From positions 1 to 10,299 of the forward strand of contig JAOZMV010000029.1 in assembly GCA_029934095.1 (NCBI GenBank): 10,299 nucleotides of DNA, read 5' to 3'. This DNA is from Desulfuromusa sp. (GTDB lineage Bacteria; Desulfobacterota; Desulfuromonadia; Desulfuromonadales; Geopsychrobacteraceae). This document shows positions 1 through 8,583 of this stretch, piece by piece; the first letter of the stretch is position 1, and each line of letters begins with the position of its first letter. Under the pieces are notes generated by a model. The model saw only the letters and a program-made list of their open reading frames with translations. It was not told the origin of the DNA and did not search any database. Both the position numbers and the translations under genes were made by a program.

Positions 1-41
1 GCCACACTACCGCTCCATTTTTCTGTTGACGATTTCATCAT
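1..41 (-). CDS. Possible start of a downstream gene (cut by the window)
   Basis: After the kinase stop, a frame opens at tandem ATG codons (41-39 and 38-36) and runs to the window edge without a stop, starting MMKSSTEKWSG. The gap to the kinase stop is 19 bases, a spacing usual for a co-transcribed partner such as a response regulator. However, there is no clear Shine-Dalgarno sequence and only 13 codons are visible. Nothing about the product can be read. It could equally be non-coding. Confidence 0.2.
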   Translation of the reverse strand, partial: MMKSSTEKWSGSV

Positions 42-60
42 TGCGCCAGTGGATTCATAA

Positions 61-2421
61 TCAACTCTCTTCCGGGACAGAAGGTTGAATCGTTGCATTC
101 ACCTGTTCGGGCAGTTCATGACGCGGTTGTACCTCTGCTTCAGGAATAGTTGAGACGGTAGGCAGACAAATGGTAAATGTTGCTCCCGCTCCGAGTTGAC
201 TCTTGACGGAGATCGTTCCACCCAGCATCTCACAAAAACGCTTGGTAATAGCCAGTCCCAAACCGGTACCGCCATAATTCCGGGTGGTGGAATCATCGGC
301 CTGCGTGAACTCATCAAACAGGATCCCCAGTTTATTTTCAGCGATCCCGATTCCCGTATCCGTGACACAGAACTCGATCCACTCCCGGTCAGCAACAACC
401 TTGCGTCGCGTTGCAAGAGTCACTGTTCCATCTTTGGTAAACTTGGCGGCATTGCTGATCAGGTTCAAGAGTGTCTGACGCACCTTGGTAAGATCGGAGG
501 TCATCTTCTTCAGTGGAAGACTGGAATTGAGGACAAACAAATTCCCTTTTTCTGCCACAAGGGTATCAGCTGCGATTTTTATTCCATCCAGCATCTGTTC
601 AAGATCAAAGGTTTCAAGGTACAGATCCATCTTCCCCGCTTCAATTTTGGACAGATCCAGAATATCATTGATCAAGGCCAGAAGATGCTTTCCAGCACCC
701 TGAATTCTCTTTAAATCAGGGATAAATTCAAGCTGATCAATATCTTCAGACTCTTCCATAATCATTTCACTGTAACCGATAATGGCATTCATCGGCGTCC
801 GTAGTTCATGACTCATATTCGCCAGAAACCTGCTCTTGGCAAGATTGGCTTCCTCAGCAACCTCACGTGCCTGACGGAGTTCCTCGGTCCGTTCTGCGAC
901 TCGATCTTCCAACTGCTCACCATGAGCTCTTAAATCACCGACTAACCGCACAACAGAATCTTGCATGACCATAAAATTACGGGCCAGATCACCAATTTCA
1001 TCATGGCCACCCGTTTCAATAGCAACATTCAAATTCCCCTCTGACAGCTCCTTTGCATTTTCTTGCAGCACATAAAGAGGGCGGGTGATCGTTCTGGAAA
1101 AGTAGACCGCCAGAACCACAATCATCCCGATTGAAGCAATAAAAGTCAGCAACATTTTGTTGAGAAGCGTCCACACCGGCTCAAGAGCCTCCGCCTCTTC
1201 AACCTCACTCATGATGACCCATTTAACACCAGGGATCGCAAGTGGTTGATAGGAGGACAAAACCCGTTCACCACGATAGTCAACAAAGGCTCCGGTGCCG
1301 ATTTCACCCTGCATGGCAGCTTCGACACCCGGAGTTCTGACTTTCTGTAAACCTACGGTACTATTAAAATTCATGATCTTCTCGATAGCTTTTTCAGCTA
1401 ACCCCGTCTTTTGAGCCATCGTAAAGTAGTCAGTGTAGTTTTCTATAAAAAATTGGGACTGATTGCGAAGCGTATAGTCCTGACCGACAATATAGGTCTC
1501 TTCGCTCTCTCCGCGACCCATCTGAGCCCACGCTTTTTCTCTGGTCATGATGGCATTGATCCGGTCAACGGGCACCTGGAAGATCAGGACTCCAACCTGG
1601 TGGCTGCCATCATAAACCGGGGCAGCGATGAACGAAGCATAGGCATTGAATAATGGAGGATAGGGAGCAAAATCAACCATTTGAAATTGCTTCTTACTAC
1701 CCAATGCCTGAACGGCCTGAAAAGCTTCAGCCAGGTTAGTTGAACGGTAAGGACCGCTCAACAGAGAGGTGCCATAGTCAACCCCTTTGGAGGTAGAATA
1801 GACAATCGTTCCCGACTCATGATCAATCAGAAAAACGTCGTAGAATGCAAATTCCTCCAGTGACAACTGAATAATAGGATCATACTTCTGATAGGCTCTG
1901 TTGTAACTTGTATCTCGATACGCAAATTTTACCGCGGGGTCAACATTATCCTCAACCGCTAGAGAGTCAGCATATAAACTCTGAAGGAGTACTGCTCTGG
2001 AGTCCTGGGGCCAGACAGCGGAAAACGTCACTTTATCATCAAGATTTTTATTCAATTCAGGAACATAGACATCCTCGTAATACTTGCGTAGCCGAGAACT
2101 ATGCTCGGCCATCTCACTTTCATTGATCCCCAACTCGGTTTCAATCGAGCGAAAACCGGTTTTAAACTCTCTCAGCGCCTCTATAATTGTCGGTTCTGAA
2201 GAGAAGGTCAGCAACTGATTGGCAATCTGCTGAAAATAACCCTCTATCTGCTCCGCTTTCATCTCCCGGATGGCTGTCAGTTTGTTAAAGGCTTCAACTT
2301 TCAGAGATTTTGCCGCTGAATCGTAACCGATATAGCCATTAACCCCCACAGCGAGCACAGCAACAAAGGTTGAAACCAATACAATCTTTGTCCTGATTTT
2401 TAAATTTTTAAACAGACCCAT
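61..2421 (-). CDS. Membrane-bound sensor histidine kinase (Cache-like sensor, HAMP, HisKA, HATPase)
   Basis: A 786-residue two-component sensor kinase that should autophosphorylate on a histidine in response to a periplasmic cue and pass the phosphate to a response regulator. Seen: a basic N-terminus, a first membrane segment at about residues 12-33, a large extracytoplasmic region (about 34-420) with double-Cache character (a segment around 194-230 and a second lobe around 310-405), a second membrane segment at about 422-442, HAMP at about 443-496, a coiled coil at about 497-530, then HisKA with the H-box SHELRTP (phospho-acceptor H538). The ATPase domain shows the N-box (N657), G1 DTGIGI (D688), F-box FDEF (702-705) and G2 GGTGLGLA (717-724). 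It ends in a Pro/Glu-rich tail (about 755-786) with no receiver or HPt domain. The ATG at 2421 is preceded by TTGGAAAA, a modest ribosome site. The gene sits alone, 288 bases after the efflux operon. The ligand is unknown, and Cache identity is inferred from sequence style. Confidence 0.95.
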   Translation of the reverse strand: MGLFKNLKIRTKIVLVSTFVAVLAVGVNGYIGYDSAAKSLKVEAFNKLTAIREMKAEQIEGYFQQIANQLLTFSSEPTIIEALREFKTGFRSIETELGINESEMAEHSSRLRKYYEDVYVPELNKNLDDKVTFSAVWPQDSRAVLLQSLYADSLAVEDNVDPAVKFAYRDTSYNRAYQKYDPIIQLSLEEFAFYDVFLIDHESGTIVYSTSKGVDYGTSLLSGPYRSTNLAEAFQAVQALGSKKQFQMVDFAPYPPLFNAYASFIAAPVYDGSHQVGVLIFQVPVDRINAIMTREKAWAQMGRGESEETYIVGQDYTLRNQSQFFIENYTDYFTMAQKTGLAEKAIEKIMNFNSTVGLQKVRTPGVEAAMQGEIGTGAFVDYRGERVLSSYQPLAIPGVKWVIMSEVEEAEALEPVWTLLNKMLLTFIASIGMIVVLAVYFSRTITRPLYVLQENAKELSEGNLNVAIETGGHDEIGDLARNFMVMQDSVVRLVGDLRAHGEQLEDRVAERTEELRQAREVAEEANLAKSRFLANMSHELRTPMNAIIGYSEMIMEESEDIDQLEFIPDLKRIQGAGKHLLALINDILDLSKIEAGKMDLYLETFDLEQMLDGIKIAADTLVAEKGNLFVLNSSLPLKKMTSDLTKVRQTLLNLISNAAKFTKDGTVTLATRRKVVADREWIEFCVTDTGIGIAENKLGILFDEFTQADDSTTRNYGGTGLGLAITKRFCEMLGGTISVKSQLGAGATFTICLPTVSTIPEAEVQPRHELPEQVNATIQPSVPEES

Positions 2422-2656
2422 AAATTTTCCAAAAGTTTGAGAGGATAGAGGGGATCAGGAACATTGAACCGAGTAGCGACAGCTTAACAAATTTTATGCA
2501 GAAAGAAACCATCGAGAAATTAAAAGCTGAGCTCCCAGCAAGGTGAGGGGGAAAATTGTCAGCGAGAATTGGCCGCAGGTTTCAAGTTTTCAGGTAGGAT
2601 GGAGACGAGGATAATTCCCAAAGGGTTGGATCAGGAGAATCGTTGCAGTTTTATTG
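2422..2656. other. Gene-free leader upstream of the sensor kinase
   Basis: No convincing gene lies here. An open frame on the plus strand (2569-2847) runs into the 3' end of the outer-membrane gene and resembles no family I know. The stretch should hold the kinase promoter. The best -10-like hexamer on the minus strand is TAAAAT at 2496-2491, about 70 bases before the start codon. No good -35 element sits at the right distance, so I do not call a promoter. A 9-base direct repeat GGATCAGGA occurs at 2452-2460 and 2628-2636, with no terminal inverted repeats between the copies. Confidence 0.4.
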
Positions 2657-2689
2657 TCCAGACCAGAGACAAACTGTCCCTGGTCTGGA
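2657..2689 (-). terminator. Strong hairpin at the 3' end of the efflux operon
   Basis: The arms CCAGACCAG (2658-2666) and CTGGTCTGG (2680-2688) pair perfectly. The stem continues inward through GACA/TGTC to a three-base loop and outward by one T-A pair at 2657/2689. The single internal mismatch on the plus strand (A2667 opposite C2679) becomes a G-U wobble in minus-strand RNA. That gives an uninterrupted stem of about 15 pairs in the transcript of the efflux operon only. It begins about 20 bases after the stop of the outer-membrane gene. The bases that follow on the minus strand (ACAATAAAACTG) are not a uridine run, so it may be an imperfect intrinsic terminator or a 3'-end stabilising structure. 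Confidence 0.6.
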
Positions 2690-2709
2690 TCGCTAACAAT
2701 GATAGTGAC

Positions 2710-4167
2710 TTATTTCAGCTCGAAGGGAAAGAATGCCGCTTCCAACACTGGCGCTGGTTCCACCGTCTGCTCTGCTGCTTCAACCCAGTTACCACCCATG
2801 GTTTTATAAATATTGACGGTGGCACGGAACAGAGCATTCTGGCTTAAAACATATGAGAGCTCGACATTGAAGAGACTCCGTTCGGCATCAAGCACTTCCA
2901 GATAGCTGGCATAGCCCTCATCATAACGCTGCCTTGCAAGCTTGACATATTTACGCAGAGCTTTCACTTGACGTGTAAGCGCCTTTAGGCGTTGCCCTGA
3001 CTTGGTACGATCCAACAGCGCATCTTCCACCTCTCGAAAGGCATTCTGGATGGTCAGAAGATAGCCTTCAAGAGCCTGCTCCTGGGAGGCCTCGGTTGCC
3101 TTAACCTCACCACCGATTCGACCGGCAGTAAAGATGGGAACACTGACAGGCACACCGAAATCCCACTGTTGAGCGGAGCTCTTGGACAAGTCAGAAAGAT
3201 CGCTACTTGCGGCACCAAAATTTCCGGTGAGAGAAATCGACGGGAAGTAGAGTGACTTGGCGACACCGATCCGTGCGTTGGCCGCCACCAACCGCTGTTC
3301 GGCCTGACGGATATCGGGACGACCCTCAAGTAGATCTGACGGCATCCCCTGCGGGACCGCTGGCAGAACCAGCTCATCGATAGTCAACCCCCGGGGGATT
3401 GCTCCGGGATTTTTACCCAGGAAGACACTCAAAGCATTTTCCAGCTTACCGATGGCAAGCTCAACCGAAGGGATACGGGCAAGGGCGTCAGCATACTCCG
3501 ATTCCGCCTGCACCAGATCCACCTCGGAAATGATCCCCTCGTTAAAACGGAGCTGGAACAAATCCAGTGTTTGCTTGCGGGTTTCCGCCGTGGCCAGAAC
3601 AACTTCAAGCTCCTTGTCCATGGCCCGGATTTCGATATAGGTCAAGGCTACCGCACTGACCAGGGTCTGTACGACGGTACGACGAGCCTCCTCGGTACTG
3701 AAGAGTTCAGCCTGGGCTGATTCGGAAGCACGACGGTACTTGCCCCAGAAATCTATCTCCCAGGTACCACCGAGGAAGGCATCATAGTTACTGTAAGTTG
3801 TGTCAGTTCCCGGAGGAAGAGGGTTAGCCCCTTGTTCGGTTATACTTTCACGGTAGGCACTGCCACCGGCGTTAGCAAAGGGGTATTGATTGCCACGAGT
3901 GGAAAAGTAGCGACCGAAGAATTCCTCCACCCGTGCAGTGGCAATACGCAGATCCCGGTTCCCCTGAAGAGCCTCCCCAACCAGGCTGTTCAGCACCGGA
4001 TCCTGGAAACGTTCCCACCATGAGGTGCCACCTAATTCCCGCACCTCATCATCCGAAAAATACCAGTTATTCGGAGTTACAACTTCCGGCCTCTGGTAGT
4101 CCGGCCCAACCGTCATACATCCGGTGAGGAATAAAAACAATATGCACGTCAATAATAGCTTATGCAT
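2710..4167 (-). CDS. RND efflux outer-membrane factor, NodT/OprM-type lipoprotein
   Basis: A 485-residue TolC-like duct that carries efflux substrates across the outer membrane and works as a trimer docked on the adaptor. The N-terminus is a lipoprotein signal with lipobox LTGC and lipidated Cys17, followed by the typical GPDYQRP segment. The two internally repeated halves of the family are visible. The first holds WEIDFWGKYRRA (136-147). The second holds GRPDIRQAEQRL (282-293), ANARIGVAKSLYFPSISL (296-313), YDEGYASYLEVLDAERSLF (415-433) and the closing MGGNW (457-461). Length is normal for the family apart from a C-terminal extension of about 24 residues ending in a hydrophobic FFPFELK. The ATG at 4167 follows AAGGGAG at good spacing and overlaps the end of the permease gene by 8 bases (ATGCATAA), which suggests translational coupling. 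It is the last gene of the operon. The substrate cannot be told from this protein. Confidence 0.96.
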   Translation of the reverse strand: MHKLLLTCILFLFLTGCMTVGPDYQRPEVVTPNNWYFSDDEVRELGGTSWWERFQDPVLNSLVGEALQGNRDLRIATARVEEFFGRYFSTRGNQYPFANAGGSAYRESITEQGANPLPPGTDTTYSNYDAFLGGTWEIDFWGKYRRASESAQAELFSTEEARRTVVQTLVSAVALTYIEIRAMDKELEVVLATAETRKQTLDLFQLRFNEGIISEVDLVQAESEYADALARIPSVELAIGKLENALSVFLGKNPGAIPRGLTIDELVLPAVPQGMPSDLLEGRPDIRQAEQRLVAANARIGVAKSLYFPSISLTGNFGAASSDLSDLSKSSAQQWDFGVPVSVPIFTAGRIGGEVKATEASQEQALEGYLLTIQNAFREVEDALLDRTKSGQRLKALTRQVKALRKYVKLARQRYDEGYASYLEVLDAERSLFNVELSYVLSQNALFRATVNIYKTMGGNWVEAAEQTVEPAPVLEAAFFPFELK

Positions 4168-7100
4168 GCGTGTCTCCCTTGGTTATTGTCGCTGGTGAAT
4201 CCGCTGGTGGAGTTTCATCCGGACTTTCATCGGGATCACCCCGATGCACCATTTTTTCAAACATGTAGAAGGATGCCGGCACCACGAAGATCGCTATGAA
4301 ACTAGCGGTCAGCATGCCACCGATAACTCCCGAGCCCATCACACGCCGGGCGATTGCCCCGGAGCCGGTGGCCATAGCCAATGGCAGGCAACCGAGGATG
4401 AAAGCGATGCTGGTCATCAGGATCGGGCGTAATCGCACGCGTGCGCCTTCCAGAGCCGCATCCCTGATCGACATGCCATCGTCATATTTCATCTTGGCAA
4501 ACTCGACAATGAGAATAGCATTTTTAGATGACAACCCGATCAGCATGATGAGGCCGATCTGGGCGTAGAGGTTGAATTCCATCTGCAGCATGAAAATCGC
4601 AGCAAAGGCACCGAATACCGCAATCGGGATACACAACAGCACGGCAAATGGGAGCGACCAGCTCTCGTACATGGCCGCCAGGATCAGGAATACAAAGACC
4701 AGCGAAAGGGCAAAGATCACCCAGGCCGGAACACCTTGCGACGCCTTCTGCTCCTGGTAGCTCATACCCATATATTCGTAGCCCATTTCCCGCGACATGG
4801 TCTGGTCAAAAACCTCCTCCATCGCCTTCATCGCCTGCAACGAACTGAAGCCTGGCTTGGGCACGGCGTTAATCTGGGCCGAGCGATAAAGATTAAAGCG
4901 CATGGTGAACTCAGGACCGGAACGCTGTTCGATCGACGTGAGTGTCGACAACGGCACCGAATCTCCGTTGGCATTGCGGACATAAAATTGTCCCAGCTGC
5001 TCAGCCTTGAGCCGGTTCTTCCCATCGGCCTGAATATAAACCTGCCAGGTACGACCAAACTTGTTAAAATAGTTGATAAAGTAGCCACCCATAAAGGCCT
5101 GCAGGGTATCGTACACATCATTAATTTCCACCCCTTGCTTAAGCACCTTGTCACGATCCACATTCACGTAAAATTGGGGAACCGTCGGCAGGAAGGTGGT
5201 TGTCACCCGACCGATCTCCGGCCGCTTTTCGACCTCCGCCATAAACTTTTGGGTATTTTCCCACAGAAAATCAACATCCTTGCCGGCGCGATCCTGCAGA
5301 ATAAAAGTGACCCCTCCAGAGGTACCGATACCGGGGATGGCCGGCGGTGGAAATGCAAACGCTATCCCCTGGGGCACCTGCTTCAGTTTCTGGTTCAGAC
5401 TTGCCATCAGAGCTTTATATTGCGTTTCCGGGGTCTTTCTCTCACCCCAGAGTTCAAATGAAACGAAAAAGAAAGCGCTATAGGTATTGGTGACCCCCGA
5501 GAGCGCACTCATCCCCACGACGGTGGTGACATACTCGACGCCGGGGGTATCCATGATCAGTTTTTCAACCTCGATGGCAGCCGCATTCGTCCGCTGCAAC
5601 GATGCCGCATCAGGAAGCTGCAACTGAACGTAACAATAGCCCTGATCTTCCTCCGGCAAAAAGCCTCCGGGAACATTCTTACCAAGGAAAAACGTCCCTG
5701 CTCCCATAGCAACAATAATGATCAGGCTGATAGAGACCTTGCGGAGCAGCCCGCTACAGATCTTCACATAGCCGTTTGTCGCCTTACCAAAGGCGTTGTT
5801 AAACCAGCGGTAAAATGCACCCAGTGGTCCACGAGTCTCCTTTTTCGGCTTGAGAAGCAACGCACAGAGTGCCGGACTGAGGGAGAGGGCATTGAAGGCT
5901 GAAATGAGAACCGAGATGGCAATCGTCACCGCAAACTGCTGGTAGAGCTTGCCGGTAATACCCGGGATAAAAATCGTTGGTAAAAACACGGCCGTAAGGA
6001 CCAGAGCAATGGCGACCACCGGGGCAGCGACCTCTTCCATGGCCTTTAGCGACGCCTCTTTGGGAGAGAGCCCCTTCTCAATATGAAGCTCCACAGCCTC
6101 CACCACCACGATGGCGTCATCCACCACCAGTCCGATGGCCAGTACCATACCCATGATAGCGATGGTATTAATCGAAAAACCGATCAACGGGAACATGGCA
6201 AAAGTACCGATGAGGGAAACCGGGACTGCCAGCGCCGGAATCAGGGTGGCACGCCAATTCTGCAGAAAAATAAATACGACGATAATAACCAGGAGCAGAG
6301 CCTCAAACAGGGTGACGATAACTTCCCTGATCCCTTCGCGCACAGCCTCGGTGGTATCCAGAGCAATGGTGTACTCCAGACCGGGTGGGAAGCTCTTCTC
6401 TATCTCCTTCATGAGCTCCTTCACGCCGTCTACAGCCTTAATGGCGTTACCTCCAGGTAATTGGTATACCGCCACGGCGGCGGCCTCTTTGCCGTTAAAA
6501 CGACCGGTCTGAGTGTAGGTCTGGACACCCAACTCGATCCGGGCGACATCCCTGACGCGTACCAGCGACCCGTCCTCTTCGGCACGCAGGACAATATCAC
6601 CAAATTCTTCCGGAGTGGTGAGTCGACCCTGAGCCCGGATGGTGTAGGTGAAATCGACTCCGGGTGGAGCGGGCTCACTACCGATCTGCCCTGCCGGATT
6701 GACAGTATTCTGCTCCTGGACAGCTTGCACGATCTCTGTAACAGTAATATCAAGCTTGGCCAGTTGATCCGGATCGACCCACATGCGCATGGCATACTGT
6801 CCGGCACCGTAAACAATAATATTTCCAATGCCCGGAACCCGCAGGAGCTGGTCATTCAAATTGATGGTGGCATAGTTGGAGAGGAAAACCGGACCGTAGG
6901 TGCCATCCGGGGAAAAGAGGTTGACGATCATCAGCGGTGTAGCTTGCGATTTTTTGACGGTAACACCGTAATTCTTAACCTCGGCGGGTAATTTCGGGTC
7001 GGCCTGATCCTTACGCAGGTTGGTCAGCACTTGATCAATATTGGAATCAGTCTTGACATCAAAGTTTACGTACAGCTTCATTTCGCCATTGTTGGAGTTG

Positions 7101-7342
7101 AGCGAGTACATGTAGTTCATGTTGTCTACCCCGCTCATCTCCTGTTCGATGGCGGTGGCGACAGACTCCTCAACAGTTAGCGCGTCGGCACCAACGTAAA
7201 AAGTATCAAGAAACATTTCCGGTGGTATGATCTTCGGATACATGGACGTGGGAAGACCCAGCATTGCCACAATGCCCACGATGACAATGACGATAGAAAT
7301 ACAGATTGCTACGATCGGTCGGTTGATGAAAAACTTTGACAT
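4160..7342 (-). CDS. RND efflux permease, HAE1 (AcrB-like) family
   Basis: The 1060-residue inner-membrane pump of the tripartite system, a proton antiporter expected to act as a trimer. It begins with the canonical MSKFFINRP and TM1 (about 9-29), followed by a porter loop, TM2-6 (about 340-495), an amphipathic stretch, TM7 (about 538-556), a second porter loop and TM8-12 (about 872-1030). The proton-relay residues are all present: D408 and D409 in TM4 (GLVVDDAIVVVEA), K940 in TM10 (GLSSKNAILIVEFAK), and R970 and T977 in TM11 (RLRPILMTS). By comparison with remembered AcrB numbering, aromatic drug-pocket positions differ: F136 is P136, F178 is Y178, F615 is M611, F617 is A613, and F628 is kept as F626. 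The C-terminus is a cytoplasmic Asp/Glu/Pro-rich tail (about 1033-1060). AAAAGG lies 7 bases before the ATG. It starts 47 bases after the adaptor stop. It is certainly an HAE1-type RND; the exact substrate class (drug, solvent, bile acid, fatty acid) is unknown. Confidence 0.97.
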   Translation of the reverse strand: MSKFFINRPIVAICISIVIVIVGIVAMLGLPTSMYPKIIPPEMFLDTFYVGADALTVEESVATAIEQEMSGVDNMNYMYSLNSNNGEMKLYVNFDVKTDSNIDQVLTNLRKDQADPKLPAEVKNYGVTVKKSQATPLMIVNLFSPDGTYGPVFLSNYATINLNDQLLRVPGIGNIIVYGAGQYAMRMWVDPDQLAKLDITVTEIVQAVQEQNTVNPAGQIGSEPAPPGVDFTYTIRAQGRLTTPEEFGDIVLRAEEDGSLVRVRDVARIELGVQTYTQTGRFNGKEAAAVAVYQLPGGNAIKAVDGVKELMKEIEKSFPPGLEYTIALDTTEAVREGIREVIVTLFEALLLVIIVVFIFLQNWRATLIPALAVPVSLIGTFAMFPLIGFSINTIAIMGMVLAIGLVVDDAIVVVEAVELHIEKGLSPKEASLKAMEEVAAPVVAIALVLTAVFLPTIFIPGITGKLYQQFAVTIAISVLISAFNALSLSPALCALLLKPKKETRGPLGAFYRWFNNAFGKATNGYVKICSGLLRKVSISLIIIVAMGAGTFFLGKNVPGGFLPEEDQGYCYVQLQLPDAASLQRTNAAAIEVEKLIMDTPGVEYVTTVVGMSALSGVTNTYSAFFFVSFELWGERKTPETQYKALMASLNQKLKQVPQGIAFAFPPPAIPGIGTSGGVTFILQDRAGKDVDFLWENTQKFMAEVEKRPEIGRVTTTFLPTVPQFYVNVDRDKVLKQGVEINDVYDTLQAFMGGYFINYFNKFGRTWQVYIQADGKNRLKAEQLGQFYVRNANGDSVPLSTLTSIEQRSGPEFTMRFNLYRSAQINAVPKPGFSSLQAMKAMEEVFDQTMSREMGYEYMGMSYQEQKASQGVPAWVIFALSLVFVFLILAAMYESWSLPFAVLLCIPIAVFGAFAAIFMLQMEFNLYAQIGLIMLIGLSSKNAILIVEFAKMKYDDGMSIRDAALEGARVRLRPILMTSIAFILGCLPLAMATGSGAIARRVMGSGVIGGMLTASFIAIFVVPASFYMFEKMVHRGDPDESPDETPPADSPATITKGDTHA

Positions 7343-7389
7343 GTATATACCTTTTCCCTGAAGAAGCGACGCAGTCCAGCGTGATCAGG

Positions 7390-8583
7390 TTACTTTTTAG
7401 AGGCTTTCGCTTTTTCTGGTTTGGAAGTTTTCGCTGGTTTGGAAGCTCCCTCCGCTTTTGCTGGAGTATAAGGTTTCGGTGCCACCTTGACCCCATCGCC
7501 CGCTTTCTGAGTCCCCTCAGCCACCACCCGATCTCCAGGTTTAAGGCCATCAGTGATCACCCAGAGTTCTTTGACCCGCTCACCAACCTTGACATTGGTG
7601 ATTTTGACCGTGTTGTCGGCTCCAACTACTGCCACCTGATAGACCCCCTGAAGCTCACCTACAGCTCGCTGAGGGATCAGTAGAGCACCTTTCGACGTAC
7701 CCATGAGGGCTCGCACTTTGGCGAATTGCCCCGGTCGCAGCAGATTTTCGGCATTGGGAAATAATATTGCCACCCGGATCGTGCCGGTTCCGGTATCGAC
7801 CTGCCGGTCGGCAAAAGAGAACGTCCCCGGATGGGGCCAGACGCTGCCGTCAGCAAGGGACATGTCATAGGTTCTCTCAGCAGATTTTTCTACTCGCTCC
7901 TGTTTCGATTTTTGGACAACTTCAAGGTATTCACGCTCACTGATGGGAACATAGACCTTGATTGGATTCACCGTGGAGACAGAGGTCAGTACCAGAGATT
8001 GAGCTGTGCCGACCAAATCACCGATCTGGGCATCGGCTTCACCGGCAATCCCGTCGATGGGCGAAGTGATCTTGGTAAAACTGAGATTGAGTTCAGCCTT
8101 GCGAACCTGTGCCTGAGCGGCCAGCACCTGGGCTTCAGCACTCAGGCTTGCTCCCACAGAGTTGTCCTTGTCCCTCTGACTGACGGCATTTGCCGCTGCC
8201 AGGGGGAGAATACGCTTCAGATTGGCCGCGGCGGTCGCGAGGATCGCCTGCTGCTTAGCCAGATTGGCCTTAGCCACGTCCAGGTCAGACTGGAAAGTCC
8301 GGGGATCGATTTCGAACAACAGCGTCCCCTTCTTGACGTAATCACCCTCTTTATAATTCTGCTTGATCAGATAGCCTTCCACCTGAGCGAGAATGGTGGC
8401 GTTGACCATGCCATCCATCGATGCGACCCATTCCTTGTAAATCGGAATATCCTTCTGTACGACATCTACCACCATAACCTCAGGTGGTGGTGGCGGTGCG
8501 GCCGCTTTTTTATCATCGGAGCAGCCAGACAGTCCCAGAACAGACAACAAGGCAAACAAAAAGATACTGACTTTCAGCTTCAT
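7390..8583 (-). CDS. RND efflux periplasmic adaptor (membrane fusion protein), AcrA/MexA-like lipoprotein
   Basis: A 397-residue adaptor joining the permease to the outer-membrane duct. Seen: a lipoprotein signal with lipobox LSGC and Cys21; a linker with five consecutive prolines (30-34); the split lipoyl domain (about 60-95 and 167-200, with GDYVKKGTLLFEIDP at 80-94 and KITSPIDGIAG at 171-181); a helical hairpin (about 97-165); then beta-barrel (about 205-290, with LRPGQFAKVRA) and membrane-proximal domains (about 298-368). The hairpin tip has R124, L128 and S135, matching the R-x3-L-x6-S spacing that AcrA-type adaptors use to bind TolC-like tips. The C-terminus (about 370-397) is a Lys/Ala/Pro-rich low-complexity tail. 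The ATG at 8583 follows AAAGGA with a 7-base spacer. It is the first gene of the operon, so the regulatory stretch upstream should govern it. Residue +2 after the lipid Cys is Ser and +3 is Asp; membrane sorting is not certain from this. Confidence 0.96.
   Translation of the reverse strand: MKLKVSIFLFALLSVLGLSGCSDDKKAAAPPPPPEVMVVDVVQKDIPIYKEWVASMDGMVNATILAQVEGYLIKQNYKEGDYVKKGTLLFEIDPRTFQSDLDVAKANLAKQQAILATAAANLKRILPLAAANAVSQRDKDNSVGASLSAEAQVLAAQAQVRKAELNLSFTKITSPIDGIAGEADAQIGDLVGTAQSLVLTSVSTVNPIKVYVPISEREYLEVVQKSKQERVEKSAERTYDMSLADGSVWPHPGTFSFADRQVDTGTGTIRVAILFPNAENLLRPGQFAKVRALMGTSKGALLIPQRAVGELQGVYQVAVVGADNTVKITNVKVGERVKELWVITDGLKPGDRVVAEGTQKAGDGVKVAPKPYTPAKAEGASKPAKTSKPEKAKASKK
7393..7470 (-). 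repeat. Low-complexity SKPxK repeat coding for the adaptor's basic tail
   Basis: The 3' end of the adaptor gene contains two exact copies of the 12-mer CTGGTTTGGAAG (plus-strand reading, 7416-7427 and 7434-7445), spaced 18 bases apart, that is six codons. They encode consecutive SKPAKT and SKPEKA units. The surrounding codons extend the Lys/Ala/Pro composition to the stop. Such in-frame repeats can change length by slippage. Confidence 0.6.

Noticed and set aside
2452..2636. Direct repeat GGATCAGGA at 2452-2460 and 2628-2636 as a 9-base target duplication of a lost element
   Set aside because: The enclosed sequence has no terminal inverted repeats or transposase remnant. A 9-base match can arise by chance.
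2569..2847. A 92-codon plus-strand open frame partly in the gap before the kinase
   Set aside because: It covers the 3' hairpin and the end of the duct gene, and has no clear ribosome site or family features.
4736..5461. A 241-codon open frame on the plus strand inside the permease gene
   Set aside because: It is antisense to conserved porter-domain sequence of the permease. The product is His-rich with no recognisable domain.
4163..7470. Charge complementarity between the acidic permease tail and the basic adaptor tail
   Set aside because: The RND C-terminus is cytoplasmic, while the adaptor C-terminus is periplasmic, so the two should not meet.
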